64,000 nucleotides of DNA from positions 62,001 to 126,000 of the forward strand of contig NZ_JAJEWL010000009.1 in NCBI RefSeq assembly GCF_020687695.1, read 5' to 3'. The DNA comes from Pusillimonas sp. MFBS29. Its GTDB lineage: Bacteria; Pseudomonadota; Gammaproteobacteria; Burkholderiales; Burkholderiaceae_B. This document shows positions 17,450 through 26,973 of the stretch, piece by piece; position 1 is the stretch's first letter, and the number at the start of each line of letters is the position of its first letter. The notes under the pieces are model-generated. The model had not been told where the DNA came from. It was given only the letters and a program-made list of their open reading frames with translations, and did no database searches. Made by a program: the position numbers and the translations under genes.

Positions 17450-18679
17450 ATGCTCAACACGCTCTGGCTTGCTTTTTTCGTCGTAGCTTCGCTGTCGGGG
17501 CTGTACCAATGGATCTTTCTTCACGATCCCGAGGTTTTCTCGCGCATTGTGCTCAGCCTGTTCGACATGGCCGAGCTGTCGGTCGAGTTGATGATCCTGC
17601 TGTTCGGCACCCTGACACTATGGCTGGGATTCCTGCGTATCGCCGAGGCCGCCGGCCTGGTCGACATGCTCGGGCGCTGGCTGAGCCCCCTGTTCAGCCG
17701 GCTGATGCCGGAAGTGCCACCAGGCCACCCGGCCCTGGGCCTGATCACCCTGAACTTCGCCGCAAACGGACTGGGGCTGGACAACGCTGCAACACCAATA
17801 GGTTTGCGCGCGATGAAGGAGCTGCAGACCCTGAATCCCAGGCCCGACACGGCAAGCAACGCGCAAATTCTGTTTCTGGTGCTGAACGCGTCGTCGTTGA
17901 CCTTGCTGCCGGTCACCATTTTCATGTACCGCGCACAGCAAGGCGCTCCCGACCCCACCATGGTATTTTTGCCTATACTGCTGGCCACCTCGGCATCTAC
18001 CGTGGCCGGCCTGTTGTCGGTGGCGTTCATGCAAAGGCTGAAGCTGTACGATCCGGTCGTACTGATGTGGCTGGGCGGCCTGGTGCTCATCCTGGGCACC
18101 TTCATGGCTGTGCTGGCAACCTTAAGCAGTGCCGCCATCGCCGCAACCTCATCGTTACTGGGGAATCTGACGCTGTTCGGCATCATCATGATCTTCCTGC
18201 TGGCCGGAGCCCGCAAGAAGATCGCCGTCTATGAGTGCTTTGTGGAAGGCGCGAAAGACGGATTCGAAGTTTCCAGGAATCTGCTGCCCTATCTGGTCGC
18301 CATGCTCTGCGCAATAGGAGTGCTGCGCGCATCGGGTGCTCTGGATGTCGCACTCGATGGCATACGTTGGGCGGTGCAGGCCTTTGGCCTGGACGGTCGC
18401 TTTGTCGACGCCTTGCCAACGGCACTGGTCAAGCCATTTTCAGGCAGTGCCGCACGCGCCATGCTGATAGAAACCATGCAGCACTTCGGGCCCGACAGCT
18501 TCCCCGCCCTTGTTGCGGCCACCATACAAGGCAGCACTGAAACCACGTTCTACGTGCTGGCCGTGTATTTCGGTGCAGTCAGCATCCAGCGAGCCCGCCA
18601 CGCCGTAGGCTGCGCCCTGATCGCCGATCTGGCAGGCATCACCGCCGCCATCGCAGCGTGCTACTGGTTCTTTGGGTAA
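17450..18679 (+). CDS. Nucleoside-recognition (Gate) domain membrane protein, SpmA-SpmB fusion type
   Basis: A 409-residue polytopic inner-membrane protein with roughly ten hydrophobic segments. The N-terminal half resembles spore maturation protein A (ITLNFAANGLGLDNAATPIGLRAMKELQTLNP) and the C-terminal half resembles SpmB (ECFVEGAKDGFEVSRNLLPYLVAMLCAIGVLRASG, and PTALVKPFSGSAARAMLIETM, QGSTETTFYVLAVYFG). In Bacillus the two are separate sporulation genes; here they are one chain in a non-spore-forming lineage. The transported or sensed substrate is unknown. The family call is firm, the function is not. Confidence 0.88.
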   Translation: MLNTLWLAFFVVASLSGLYQWIFLHDPEVFSRIVLSLFDMAELSVELMILLFGTLTLWLGFLRIAEAAGLVDMLGRWLSPLFSRLMPEVPPGHPALGLITLNFAANGLGLDNAATPIGLRAMKELQTLNPRPDTASNAQILFLVLNASSLTLLPVTIFMYRAQQGAPDPTMVFLPILLATSASTVAGLLSVAFMQRLKLYDPVVLMWLGGLVLILGTFMAVLATLSSAAIAATSSLLGNLTLFGIIMIFLLAGARKKIAVYECFVEGAKDGFEVSRNLLPYLVAMLCAIGVLRASGALDVALDGIRWAVQAFGLDGRFVDALPTALVKPFSGSAARAMLIETMQHFGPDSFPALVAATIQGSTETTFYVLAVYFGAVSIQRARHAVGCALIADLAGITAAIAACYWFFG

Positions 18680-18722
18680 CCTTGCTTAAGAAACCAAAAG
18701 GGCAGCAATAAAAAACAGACGG

Positions 18723-19508
18723 CTACCCCGCCAACACACCCTTATCCAGCAAGTGATCAGTCAGCAGAATGAACTGCTCCACCGATAACTCTTCGGCCCG
18801 CGCCGTGGCAGGAATGCCGAGCGCATCCCAGTCTATCGAAGGCGTCCAGTCTGCCAGACCCCGCCGCAGCATCTTGCGCCGCTGCGCAAAAGCACGCGCC
18901 ACGACCTGCTCGAAAGCCTTGGCACTCGCGGGCTTGTGACGCGTCTCGGGCAAAGGCACCATGCGCACAACTGCTGACACCACACGGGGCGGCGGATCGA
19001 ACGACTCAGGATCCACATCGAACAGCTTGACCATGCGGTAGCGCGACTGCAACATCACCGACAAACGGCCATAATCGGCCGACGACGGCTGCGCCACCAT
19101 GCGGTCAATCACTTCACGCTGCAGCATGAAATGCTGATCGCGCACCTGTTCCGCGCTGCTCATCAGATGGAACAACAACGGACTGGAAATGTTGTATGGC
19201 AAATTGCCAACGATCCGCAAGCCGTTGCCCAAGGCAGAAAAATCAACTGTCAGGGCGTCTTGCTCAATAACCGTCAGGCGCTTGGGAGAGTGGCTGCTGC
19301 GCAGGCGTGCAGCCAGGTCCCGGTCGATTTCCACGACCGTCAGGTGATCCAGTGCGTTCAGCAAAGGTCCCGTCAGGGCGGACAGCCCCGGGCCTATTTC
19401 TATCATCTTGTCATCGCGCCGGGGATCTATGCCCCGCACGATGGCGTCAATGACACCTTCGTCGGTAAGAAAATGCTGGCCGAAGCGTTTGCGAGCCTGA
19501 TGTGCCAT
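18723..19508 (-). CDS. rsmA: 16S rRNA (adenine(1518)-N(6)/adenine(1519)-N(6))-dimethyltransferase
   Basis: RsmA (KsgA) dimethylates two adjacent adenosines near the 3' end of 16S rRNA. The 261-residue protein opens with [22 protein letters not shown], has the SAM-binding loop [15 protein letters not shown], the acidic [12 protein letters not shown] and the catalytic NLPYNIS motif, then [12 protein letters not shown]. The start is six bases after the surA stop, so it is third in the lptD-surA-rsmA operon. The pdxA gene that often lies between surA and rsmA in gammaproteobacteria is absent here. Confidence 0.97.
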   Translation of the reverse strand: MAHQARKRFGQHFLTDEGVIDAIVRGIDPRRDDKMIEIGPGLSALTGPLLNALDHLTVVEIDRDLAARLRSSHSPKRLTVIEQDALTVDFSALGNGLRIVGNLPYNISSPLLFHLMSSAEQVRDQHFMLQREVIDRMVAQPSSADYGRLSVMLQSRYRMVKLFDVDPESFDPPPRVVSAVVRMVPLPETRHKPASAKAFEQVVARAFAQRRKMLRRGLADWTPSIDWDALGIPATARAEELSVEQFILLTDHLLDKGVLAG

Positions 19509-19514
19509 AAATAA

Positions 19515-20996
19515 TTAACGACGTCCGCGATTCGAGGCCGGGTCAAGGCGGTTATCGATATATGCCTGTCCGCGCAGCTGGCTGAGCCAGTCTTCGAATG
19601 CTGGCTCTACACGACGCTGGAACAACAGCTGGCGTGCCTTCATGCGGCGGAATTCATTTTCCATGTCTTTGGTGCGACGTTCTTCAACCTGAATCAGGTG
19701 CCAGCCAAACTGCGACTGTATGGGCTCGCTGATCTGGCCTGGCTCCAGTGCGTCCATGGCCCGCTCGAACGCTGGTACGGTCTCGCCCGGCGTCAGCCAG
19801 CCAAGATCGCCGCCCTGCGGTGCCGACGCGTCCTCGGAGTAACGTCGAGCCAGGGATTCGAAGCTCTCGCCGTTGATCAGGCGCTGGCGCAACTGTGCCA
19901 GACGGGTTCGGGCTGCCTCGTCGGACATGACCTGAGTGGTCTTGATAAGGATATGACGGGCGTGTGTCTGGGTCACCATCATGGGGCCTTCCGGTATGGC
20001 CGGTTGCTGCTGTGCCATGGCAGGCGGCGGTCCGGACGGTGAAGGCGGCGCACTGCCGCGCTGCGGCTGGCCTCGTGTGAGAACTTTCAGGATATGAAAG
20101 CCGTTGCCGCTCTGGACGATCTCGCTGATCTGGCCTGCCTGCAGATTCCGGGTAGCCTGAATGAACAGATCCGGCCAGCCATCCAGAGGACGGACGCCAA
20201 GTTCACCGCCGCGCAGCGCTTGCGGCCCATCGGACGATGCCGCAGCCACGCCGCCGAAATCGGCTCCGCCCCGCACCTGTGCCAGCAAGCCCTCGGCCTT
20301 TTTACGCAGCTCCTGCACTTCGGCCGTTCGGGCCCCTTCCGGCACCACGACGAGAATCTGTGCCAGCCCCAGAATCTGCGGCCCGGTCGGCACCGGCGCG
20401 GCTTGGGGCGTGGGCTGTGCCGCGCTTTGCTGAGGCGTTGGCGCCGCAGACTGCCCCTGGCTCTTGAGGAAAGCATCGATCTCGGCGTCGGAAATGACAA
20501 TGGTTCTGTCTACGGTGCGCTGCCGCAGCAAGTCGGTGCGGACCTCCTGGCGCAAATTGCTCAGGTAGCCATCCCATGTTTCACCCGTCTTTTCGATTTC
20601 TTTACGCAACTGCTCGGTCGTCATGCGGTTACGCTGGGCAACGGTTTGCGCCGCTTGCATCACCTGTGCGTCGGTCACATTGATACCCAAGCGTTCTGCT
20701 TCCTGCCGTTCGAGCTCTTCCATGATCAGGCGTTGCAATACCTGCTTCTGCAGCACGGAAAACTCAGGTACGGGGATCTTCTGGGCTTGCATCTGCTTTT
20801 GCACTTGGGCGGCGCGGCTGTTGACCTGCTGCAGCGTAATGACCTGCCGATTGACCACGGCAGCAATCCCATCGACAAACTGTGGCGATGCCGGCTGCCT
20901 GGCCTTCTCAGCCGCCGTGCCTGTTGCCGACAACAGTGCACCCATAATGCACATCAACATGCCAGCTATCCAGCGATTAGCGTAAAAACTACGCAT
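19515..20996 (-). CDS. surA: Periplasmic peptidyl-prolyl isomerase/chaperone SurA
   Basis: SurA escorts outer-membrane beta-barrel proteins across the periplasm. The 493-residue precursor has a signal peptide (first ~29 residues, cleavage near ATGTAAE), an N-terminal chaperone domain starting FVDGIAAVVNRQVITLQQV, and two parvulin domains, the second clearly HARHILIKTTQVMSDEAAR ... GDLGWLTPGETVPAFERAMDAL. A proline/glutamine/alanine-rich linker of about 30 residues precedes the first parvulin domain and another precedes the second. The start shares one base with the lptD stop, and LptD is a known SurA client. Confidence 0.96.
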   Translation of the reverse strand: MRSFYANRWIAGMLMCIMGALLSATGTAAEKARQPASPQFVDGIAAVVNRQVITLQQVNSRAAQVQKQMQAQKIPVPEFSVLQKQVLQRLIMEELERQEAERLGINVTDAQVMQAAQTVAQRNRMTTEQLRKEIEKTGETWDGYLSNLRQEVRTDLLRQRTVDRTIVISDAEIDAFLKSQGQSAAPTPQQSAAQPTPQAAPVPTGPQILGLAQILVVVPEGARTAEVQELRKKAEGLLAQVRGGADFGGVAAASSDGPQALRGGELGVRPLDGWPDLFIQATRNLQAGQISEIVQSGNGFHILKVLTRGQPQRGSAPPSPSGPPPAMAQQQPAIPEGPMMVTQTHARHILIKTTQVMSDEAARTRLAQLRQRLINGESFESLARRYSEDASAPQGGDLGWLTPGETVPAFERAMDALEPGQISEPIQSQFGWHLIQVEERRTKDMENEFRRMKARQLLFQRRVEPAFEDWLSQLRGQAYIDNRLDPASNRGRR

Positions 20997-23422
20997 TACT
21001 CATACCTCTCGAAGGTGGTTGTATCCGGTATTGAAGGCGTCACCGACTCATATCCTATGATGCGGTCACGCAATAAACGCATAGGGTCAGTGCCCAGCGA
21101 TCCCAGCCCGGAAAGCTCGAGCTGGAAGAACACGGCACTGTTGGCATCTTCTTTTGATACGGCATAGCGCTGGACCACGACACGCGCTGTCCAGCAGCAA
21201 TCGCCTTTATACTCCAGACCCAGTATTGACTGGGTACCGCGTTTTTCCTGCAAAGAATAATCGTAGCGACCCATGGCGTAAAGCTTGTTGGTCAAGGGCC
21301 ACTGCGCAGACACGCTGACTTGCTCACGCGTCCGGTCTTCGTAGTTGGGATTATCACCGTAAGCGGGCAAAAGCATGTTCTGGTCGCGCTCGTAGCGATA
21401 AGAGGCCGACAACGTGGTCAGGCGCTTGGGTGTCCAGCGGAAGCCGGCCGACATGCGGTTGCGGTCATTTGATTCGGGATTGAATTGCGCATCAAAGCGT
21501 ACGTTCAACGTGTCGGTCAAGGCAGCATTCATACCCACCAGGTAGTCTGACTTGGTATCGGTACGCAAGCCGCGCCCACCCGGCAGCGCAACTTTCTGGT
21601 CATCAAAATACAAGCGTTGTGCGGCTGACAGCGACAGACGCTCGAAACCTGTTTCCTCGTCCAGCCAGCGGGTGGTCAGACCCAGCGTGACCTGGTTTGC
21701 ATTGGCGATACGGTCCCAGCCTCCGGTAAACAGATTCTCGTTGAACGCCTGGGAAAAGTTGAATGTGGCAATGTCGGTATCGAAGACAGGAATTTGCGAT
21801 TGGTCCCGATACGGCACATACAAGTAGTAAACCCGGGGCTCAAGCGTCTGGATGGATTTGTTGCCGAACAGTGTGGTGTTGCGCTCGAAAGTCATGCCCG
21901 AATCGAGTGACAGCACGGGAACGGCTCGCGATTGTGTCCCGGGGTAGGCGTTATAGACCCCACGCCCAGGCTCATCGGCGTACCACTCGGTGTTGTACTG
22001 GCTCAGGTGCATGCCGAACTTGGGCGTTACATACCAACCGGCACGCACGACGGGAAATGCAATGGTCGAATAAGACGAAAAACGTGTTCCGTCCGGTGCA
22101 ATCCTGCGGTCCCGATAGGCATCGAACTCTTGAAGCGAGCCCGAATAGAACGGCATGCGGAAACGGGTTACGTAATTGTCAGACTTGACGTCAAAGCCGT
22201 TCCAGTTGTACCTGGCTGCGCCCACGTAGAGCTCAGGCAGCTTGTCGTATTGGGGCGCCACATAGCCGGTCGTTGCATCCTGCAAGGTCTGGTATTTGTA
22301 TGCTGCCAGCGATGCTCTGAAATACTTGTACCCGGACCAGTCCAGCCCCGCCCGGCTGGTCAGATAATTATTGGTCGATTCGTTCAGCCCGAATGTAGAG
22401 AAATCACGGAAGTAGTCGTCATCGGAGACCCGGCGGATATCGTAGGACGCGCTCAAGCCGCCCCCCAGCGCATGCGCATGGCGCGCCATGAACAACCAGC
22501 GACGCTCGCCGGTGTCCTTGTCATCGTGCAGATAAGTGCCTTCCAGCGCGCCGCTGTAGCGTTCACCCATATAGCGGAATTCTCCGCCCAACTGCAGTCC
22601 ACGCTTGCTCAGATAGCGCGGCGTCAGGGTGGCATCGTAATTAGGTGCGATATTGAAGTAATACGGCGCCGATAACTCGAGCCCGCTGTTGCTGGACATG
22701 CCGTAAGTCGGAATCAAAAACCCTGACTTACGCTCTTTTTTCAGGGGAAAGCTCAGCCAGGGCGAATACAGGATGGGGACGTCTTTGAAGTACAGCACAC
22801 CATGGCGCGCAATACCTTCATTCTCGTCAAAATCCATGTCGACCCGAGGCGATTTGATATACCAGGCAGGCTCGGGGCAGGGACAGCCCGAATAATTCAC
22901 ATCAGAGAGCCGCATGGTACTTTTGCTGAAGATCTGCGCCCTGCTGGCCGTACCGGAACCACCCGACGCCCCCAGCCAGAAGTTGGGATCGTTTATTTCA
23001 CCGGTTTCTTTATTCAGGTTGTAATTGAGTTCAGGGCCCGTCACAATGCTGGCATCACGCATGATCAGGCCGTTACCGCGCACCTGAACCTGACCGCTGG
23101 AACGCTCGTACTCGATACGGTCACCCTTCACAACCGAATCTATGCGTCTGACCTCTGCCGAGCCGCTCAAGATGACCTTGCCGTTCTCATCGGTTTCCAT
23201 TTTGTCGGCAACCAGAAAAGAAGACATGTCTTCATCGGCTATATTTCGATGAATGCGCAGATTGGGCGCCACCGTCAGCTGGCCCGGGGCGATGCGGACA
23301 CCGTCCTGCGGCGCAGACGTCTGGGCCTGCGCCGTCGAGACGCCGCTGAAAGCGATAATAAATGCCCACCAAAGCAAACGCACGAGGGTAGTGACTCCTG
23401 AAAACAAACCATATTTTGGCAT
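20996..23422 (-). CDS. lptD: LPS-assembly protein LptD
   Basis: LptD is the outer-membrane beta-barrel that inserts lipopolysaccharide into the outer leaflet. The precursor is 808 residues from the ATG at 23422 (a TTG nine bases upstream is possible), with a signal peptide ending near STAQAQ. An OstA/LptA-like N-domain (LSGSAEVRRIDSVVKGDRIEYE) is followed by the barrel domain (KSGFLIPTYGMSSNSGLELSAPYYFNIAPN). Cysteines occur as GCPC and DCC pairs, consistent with the disulfides that activate LptD. It is divergent from amgK across about 100 bases. Confidence 0.96.
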   Translation of the reverse strand: MPKYGLFSGVTTLVRLLWWAFIIAFSGVSTAQAQTSAPQDGVRIAPGQLTVAPNLRIHRNIADEDMSSFLVADKMETDENGKVILSGSAEVRRIDSVVKGDRIEYERSSGQVQVRGNGLIMRDASIVTGPELNYNLNKETGEINDPNFWLGASGGSGTASRAQIFSKSTMRLSDVNYSGCPCPEPAWYIKSPRVDMDFDENEGIARHGVLYFKDVPILYSPWLSFPLKKERKSGFLIPTYGMSSNSGLELSAPYYFNIAPNYDATLTPRYLSKRGLQLGGEFRYMGERYSGALEGTYLHDDKDTGERRWLFMARHAHALGGGLSASYDIRRVSDDDYFRDFSTFGLNESTNNYLTSRAGLDWSGYKYFRASLAAYKYQTLQDATTGYVAPQYDKLPELYVGAARYNWNGFDVKSDNYVTRFRMPFYSGSLQEFDAYRDRRIAPDGTRFSSYSTIAFPVVRAGWYVTPKFGMHLSQYNTEWYADEPGRGVYNAYPGTQSRAVPVLSLDSGMTFERNTTLFGNKSIQTLEPRVYYLYVPYRDQSQIPVFDTDIATFNFSQAFNENLFTGGWDRIANANQVTLGLTTRWLDEETGFERLSLSAAQRLYFDDQKVALPGGRGLRTDTKSDYLVGMNAALTDTLNVRFDAQFNPESNDRNRMSAGFRWTPKRLTTLSASYRYERDQNMLLPAYGDNPNYEDRTREQVSVSAQWPLTNKLYAMGRYDYSLQEKRGTQSILGLEYKGDCCWTARVVVQRYAVSKEDANSAVFFQLELSGLGSLGTDPMRLLRDRIIGYESVTPSIPDTTTFERYE

Positions 23423-23524
23423 AGTTGCCAAACCGCAACGATAAGCGAGCCGGTATTATAGAGAAGCCGGCGCCCGCATGGCGCATCGACGCCCTATGAC
23501 TGACCCAACCTTCAACTGCAAACC

Positions 23525-24565
23525 ATGGAACCAACCTTGAATAATCGCACCGACCACCGTCTTGCCGCACTGAGCCTGTGGCTGCACGATATCGCTGGTG
23601 CACGCGGCCTGGATGTCGCCACGCTGCAGCCGGCATCCAGTGATGCCAGCTTTCGCCGCTATTTTCGCCTGCAGGCCGGATCCGGCACAGCGATAGTCAT
23701 GGACGCACCACCGCAACAAGAAGACTGCCGTCCATTCTTGCATGTAACCGGGCTGCTGGCTCAGACCGGCGTCAAGGTGCCTAAAGTGCTGGCACAAAAC
23801 CTGGATGAAGGCTTCCTGCTGCTGTCAGACCTCGGCGACCAGACGTATTATCAGGCAATACAGGCCGGCCTCGACGACACCCAGTTGCAAACTTTGTATC
23901 GCAATGCCCTCAAGGCCCTGGTCCAAATGCAGCATACGCCCGTATCGGGACTGCCCGCCTACGACATCGAGCGGCTGTCACAAGAGCTTACCGTTTTTCC
24001 GGAATGGTATGCCCAGCGCCATTGCCAGGCAAGCTTGAACGATACCGAACTGCAAGCATTGCACGGCATCTTCGAGCTGCTCGTCACCGAGAACGTCCGG
24101 CAACCCAATGTGTTCGTACATCGCGACTTCCACTCGCCCAACCTTATGGTCAGCCACGACGGCCTGCCTGGCGTCATCGATTACCAGGATGCACTGGCCG
24201 GCCCGATTACCTATGACATTGCCTCGCTCGTCATGGACGCACGCACTACCTGGGAAGAACCACAGCAACTGGACTGGGCGATACGCTACTGGGAAGCAGC
24301 CCGGGCGGCAGGCTTGCCGGTGGCATCCGATTTCGCCGATTTCCACCAGGCGTACGAATACATGAGCCTGCAGCGTAACCTGCGCATACTGGGTGTCTTC
24401 GCCCGGCTCTCACACCGGGACGGCAAGCATCACTACCTGGATCACATCCCGCGCGTGAATGCCTATGCAAGGCAAGTAGCAAGCCGCTACAACGCATTCC
24501 GCCCGCTCCTGCGCCTGCTGGACAAACTCGAGAACCGCCAGATCAGCGTTGGGTACACCTTCTGA
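23525..24565 (+). CDS. amgK: N-acetylmuramate/N-acetylglucosamine kinase
   Basis: AmgK phosphorylates recycled MurNAc (and GlcNAc) at the anomeric position in the route that bypasses de novo UDP-MurNAc synthesis. The 346-residue protein is an aminoglycoside-phosphotransferase-fold kinase: SDASFRRYFRLQ (ATP loop), LLLSDLGDQTYY, the catalytic VHRDFHSPNLMV and the metal motif VIDYQDALAGPITYDIASLVMDA. The next gene, overlapping by one base, is the partner MurU, and lptD is divergent, exactly the arrangement in Pseudomonas. That context decides the call over other phosphotransferases. Confidence 0.9.
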   Translation: MEPTLNNRTDHRLAALSLWLHDIAGARGLDVATLQPASSDASFRRYFRLQAGSGTAIVMDAPPQQEDCRPFLHVTGLLAQTGVKVPKVLAQNLDEGFLLLSDLGDQTYYQAIQAGLDDTQLQTLYRNALKALVQMQHTPVSGLPAYDIERLSQELTVFPEWYAQRHCQASLNDTELQALHGIFELLVTENVRQPNVFVHRDFHSPNLMVSHDGLPGVIDYQDALAGPITYDIASLVMDARTTWEEPQQLDWAIRYWEAARAAGLPVASDFADFHQAYEYMSLQRNLRILGVFARLSHRDGKHHYLDHIPRVNAYARQVASRYNAFRPLLRLLDKLENRQISVGYTF

Positions 24566-25272
24566 TGCGAGCCATGATTCTTGCAGCGGGCCGCGGCGAG
24601 CGCATGCGGCCCCTGACCGATCACACTCCGAAGCCGCTGCTGAAAGTCAACGGCAAGCCGCTCATCGTCTGGCACATAGAGCGCCTGGCCAGGGCGGGCA
24701 TCACCGAGCTGATTATCAATCACGCCTGGCTGGGCGAGCAGATAGAGCAGGCACTGGATGACGGGCGCCAGCTGGGTGCACGCATCGTGTATTCACCGGA
24801 GCCTCTGCCCCTGGAAACGGCTGGCGGCATTGCACAAGCACTGCCTTTTTTTGACGACGCCCCCTTTTTAGTCGTCAATGGTGACGTCTGGTGCGATTGG
24901 GATCCCGCCCGGGCCATCGACATCGCCGCTGACCTGAAGCGGCAGGCCAGGCAGGCATGGCTGCTTATGGTCGATAACCCCGCCCATCATCCGGCGGGTG
25001 ATTTTCAATTATGCGCCAACGGCCTGCTCATGCATCCGGGCACCAACACGGAAGGCACCGCACTGACCTTTGCCGGCATCGGTATCTATCTGCCCACTTT
25101 GTTCAAAGACTTGCCACCCGGGCAGCCCGCAGCGCTGGCGCCCTTGTTGCGCCAGGCCATGCTGCGACAACAGGTAATAGGCAGCCATCACCCGGGAGCA
25201 TGGGTCGATGTGGGTACGCCCGAACGCCTGGCCGAGCTTGACCAACGGCTTTCGCGCGGGTCAATTCAATAA
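24565..25272 (+). CDS. murU: N-acetylmuramate alpha-1-phosphate uridylyltransferase
   Basis: MurU converts MurNAc-1-P plus UTP to UDP-MurNAc for peptidoglycan recycling. The 235-residue nucleotidyltransferase has the family opening MILAAGRGERMRPLTDHTPKPLLKV, then VYSPEPLPLETAGGIAQALPFF and VNGDVWCDWDP with the metal-binding Asp, and WVDVGTPERLAELDQRL at the end. The start overlaps amgK. This recycling route makes such species partly insensitive to fosfomycin in Pseudomonas; whether it does here is inference. Confidence 0.92.
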   Translation: MRAMILAAGRGERMRPLTDHTPKPLLKVNGKPLIVWHIERLARAGITELIINHAWLGEQIEQALDDGRQLGARIVYSPEPLPLETAGGIAQALPFFDDAPFLVVNGDVWCDWDPARAIDIAADLKRQARQAWLLMVDNPAHHPAGDFQLCANGLLMHPGTNTEGTALTFAGIGIYLPTLFKDLPPGQPAALAPLLRQAMLRQQVIGSHHPGAWVDVGTPERLAELDQRLSRGSIQ

Positions 25273-25281
25273 CAGGCGGGT

Positions 25282-25302
25282 ATGCCTGCAGCGTGCAGGC
25301 AT
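25282..25302 (+). terminator. Hairpin downstream of murU
   Basis: ATGCCTGCA (25282-25290), a 3-base loop, and TGCAGGCAT (25294-25302) form a perfect 9-base stem ten bases after the murU stop. A short TTTT lies nine bases further on, so it is a weak intrinsic terminator at best. Confidence 0.45.
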
Positions 25303-25470
25303 GCTACGCTTTTGCCTGTGAGACACGGCACGCTATTATTACAAAACCCTTCAAAGCGAAACCAAACCCCGCCGGGATTGTCGGACCCAGTGCTTACAGA
25401 CTATTCTTTAACGTTTTTTCGCGGCCAGATTCACCAGCACGCCGCACTGCAATACAGGAAATAATTACCC

Positions 25471-26172
25471 ATGTTCGGTTCCTCCAAGCGCCATGTATTC
25501 AAGCCCACGGCATACGGCACAACCCGCCGCACACGCCGCATCCCCAGATGGTTGGTCTTGATGCTTACTGGCGTGGTGCTGGGTGCCGGCGGCCTGCTGT
25601 TTCTGCAGAAAAGCTATGGCCCTACGCGCCTGACGGTGCAACAGTCCGAACAGTTGCACTACGACCTGAACAGCGCCAACATGGACAAACAGCGGCTGCA
25701 AACCGATCTCAGCCGCGAAACCCGCACACTGGCTGAAGTACGCACCCAACTTGCATCGCAGGCAACCGAGCTTGCCAGCGCCAAGGAACAGCTGGAACAG
25801 GCCAAAAAAGATATTGCCATGTTTGCCCAGGCCATGCCCCCCGATCCACGGGGTACTTCGCCCGGCATCCGCGCTGCATCGTTCACCAGCAGTGAAGACC
25901 TGCTGAATTATGAGTTTCTGGTCATGCAGGAAGAAGGAAAAACCGCACTGTTCCAGGGCAAGGTCGAGCTGACCGTAGCCGGGCGCTACAGCAACCGGAA
26001 GTCAGGCCACATTGACCTCCCCCCCTTTGACCTGGAGCTCGAGCGCTACACCCATGTAGATGGAAACGCCACCATGCCAGAAGGCTTCACTCCCCGTGAA
26101 GTCACAATCAAGATCATGCGCAACGACTCCGACAAGGTGGTTGGCACGCGCACCATACGAGTCGTCAGGTAA
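25471..26172 (+). CDS. Coiled-coil membrane-anchored protein of unknown function (DUF6776-like)
   Basis: A 233-residue protein with a basic N-terminus, a single membrane segment (about residues 27-46, WLVLMLTGVVLGAGGLLFL), then a coiled coil of about 60 residues rich in Q, E, L and A (roughly 55-115), and a C-terminal globular domain (about 130-233, ending DKVVGTRTIRVV). The topology suggests a bitopic inner-membrane protein facing the periplasm. Similar proteins of unknown role occur in Bordetella-type genomes. It sits alone between a 198-base gap and a strong terminator. I infer no function. Confidence 0.8.
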   Translation: MFGSSKRHVFKPTAYGTTRRTRRIPRWLVLMLTGVVLGAGGLLFLQKSYGPTRLTVQQSEQLHYDLNSANMDKQRLQTDLSRETRTLAEVRTQLASQATELASAKEQLEQAKKDIAMFAQAMPPDPRGTSPGIRAASFTSSEDLLNYEFLVMQEEGKTALFQGKVELTVAGRYSNRKSGHIDLPPFDLELERYTHVDGNATMPEGFTPREVTIKIMRNDSDKVVGTRTIRVVR

Positions 26173-26186
26173 AAGGCACAAACGCA

Positions 26187-26227
26187 GCAGAGGGGCCTGG
26201 CCGGTAAAGCCAGGCCCCTCTGCTTTT
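26187..26227 (+). terminator. Strong intrinsic terminator
   Basis: A perfect 15-base stem (26187-26201 with 26209-26223) with a 7-base loop is followed by TTTT. It ends the transcript of the coiled-coil membrane protein and, as the next gene converges, may also block read-through from the ABC transporter operon. Confidence 0.88.
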
Positions 26228-26244
26228 ACAGGCTGGTTATCTGA

Positions 26245-26973
26245 TCAGGCCACGTGCTGCAGAAAGTCTTTCAGCCTCTGGCTGGGAGGATTGCTCAGGA
26301 GCTCGGCCGGAGGACCATCTTCGGCAATCTTGCCCTGATCGATGAAAATCAGGCGGGTACCGACCTTGCGGGCAAACTCCATTTCGTGCGTAACCACCAC
26401 CATGGTCATGCCTTCTTCGGCAACGTCCTGCATGACCTTCAGCACCTCGTGACGCAGTTCGGGATCAAGCGCCGAGGTCGGCTCATCGAACAGCATGAGT
26501 TTGGGACGAATCGCCAGCGCCCGGGCAATGGCAACACGCTGCTGCTGTCCGCCCGAAAGCTGGCCGGGATAATTGCCCATTTTTTCGGCCAGGCCCACCT
26601 TGTCAAGCAAAGCCTTGGCCTCTTCGCGTGCCTGTGACTTGCTGACGCCACGCGTGTGCACGGGCCCGAACATGACATTTTCCAGGGCGGTCAGCTGAGG
26701 AAAAAGATTGAACTGCTGGAACACCATACCGGCTTCGCGACGCAGCTCGCGGACCTCGGGCCCGCTGCCACGCACGCTCAGGCCATTGACGATGATGTCG
26801 CCCTCTTCTATGTGTTCCAGCACATTGATGCAGCGAAGAAGCGTGGACTTGCCTGAGCCGGACGGGCCCACCACGACAACCACTTCGCCCTTCTCTATGG
26901 TGAGGTCTATGCCATTCAGGACTGTGCTGCTTCCAAAGCGCTTGACGACATTTTTGAATTCAACAATGCTCAT
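26245..26973 (-). CDS. Polar amino acid ABC transporter, ATP-binding protein (GlnQ-like)
   Basis: A 242-residue ATPase of the polar amino acid uptake family. Walker A is GPSGSGKST, the signature is [15 protein letters not shown], Walker B is [14 protein letters not shown], and the switch His is in [13 protein letters not shown]. The Q-loop segment [19 protein letters not shown] is typical of GlnQ/HisP. The gene overlaps the permease stop by four bases and is the last of the three-gene transporter. The substrate (glutamine, glutamate, or a related amino acid) is not decided by this subunit. Confidence 0.93.
   Translation of the reverse strand: MSIVEFKNVVKRFGSSTVLNGIDLTIEKGEVVVVVGPSGSGKSTLLRCINVLEHIEEGDIIVNGLSVRGSGPEVRELRREAGMVFQQFNLFPQLTALENVMFGPVHTRGVSKSQAREEAKALLDKVGLAEKMGNYPGQLSGGQQQRVAIARALAIRPKLMLFDEPTSALDPELRHEVLKVMQDVAEEGMTMVVVTHEMEFARKVGTRLIFIDQGKIAEDGPPAELLSNPPSQRLKDFLQHVA

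Noticed and set aside
20094-21167. 357-codon plus-strand ORF opposite surA
   Set aside because: It is antisense to surA, whose parvulin domains are unmistakable; long antisense frames are common in GC-rich genomes.
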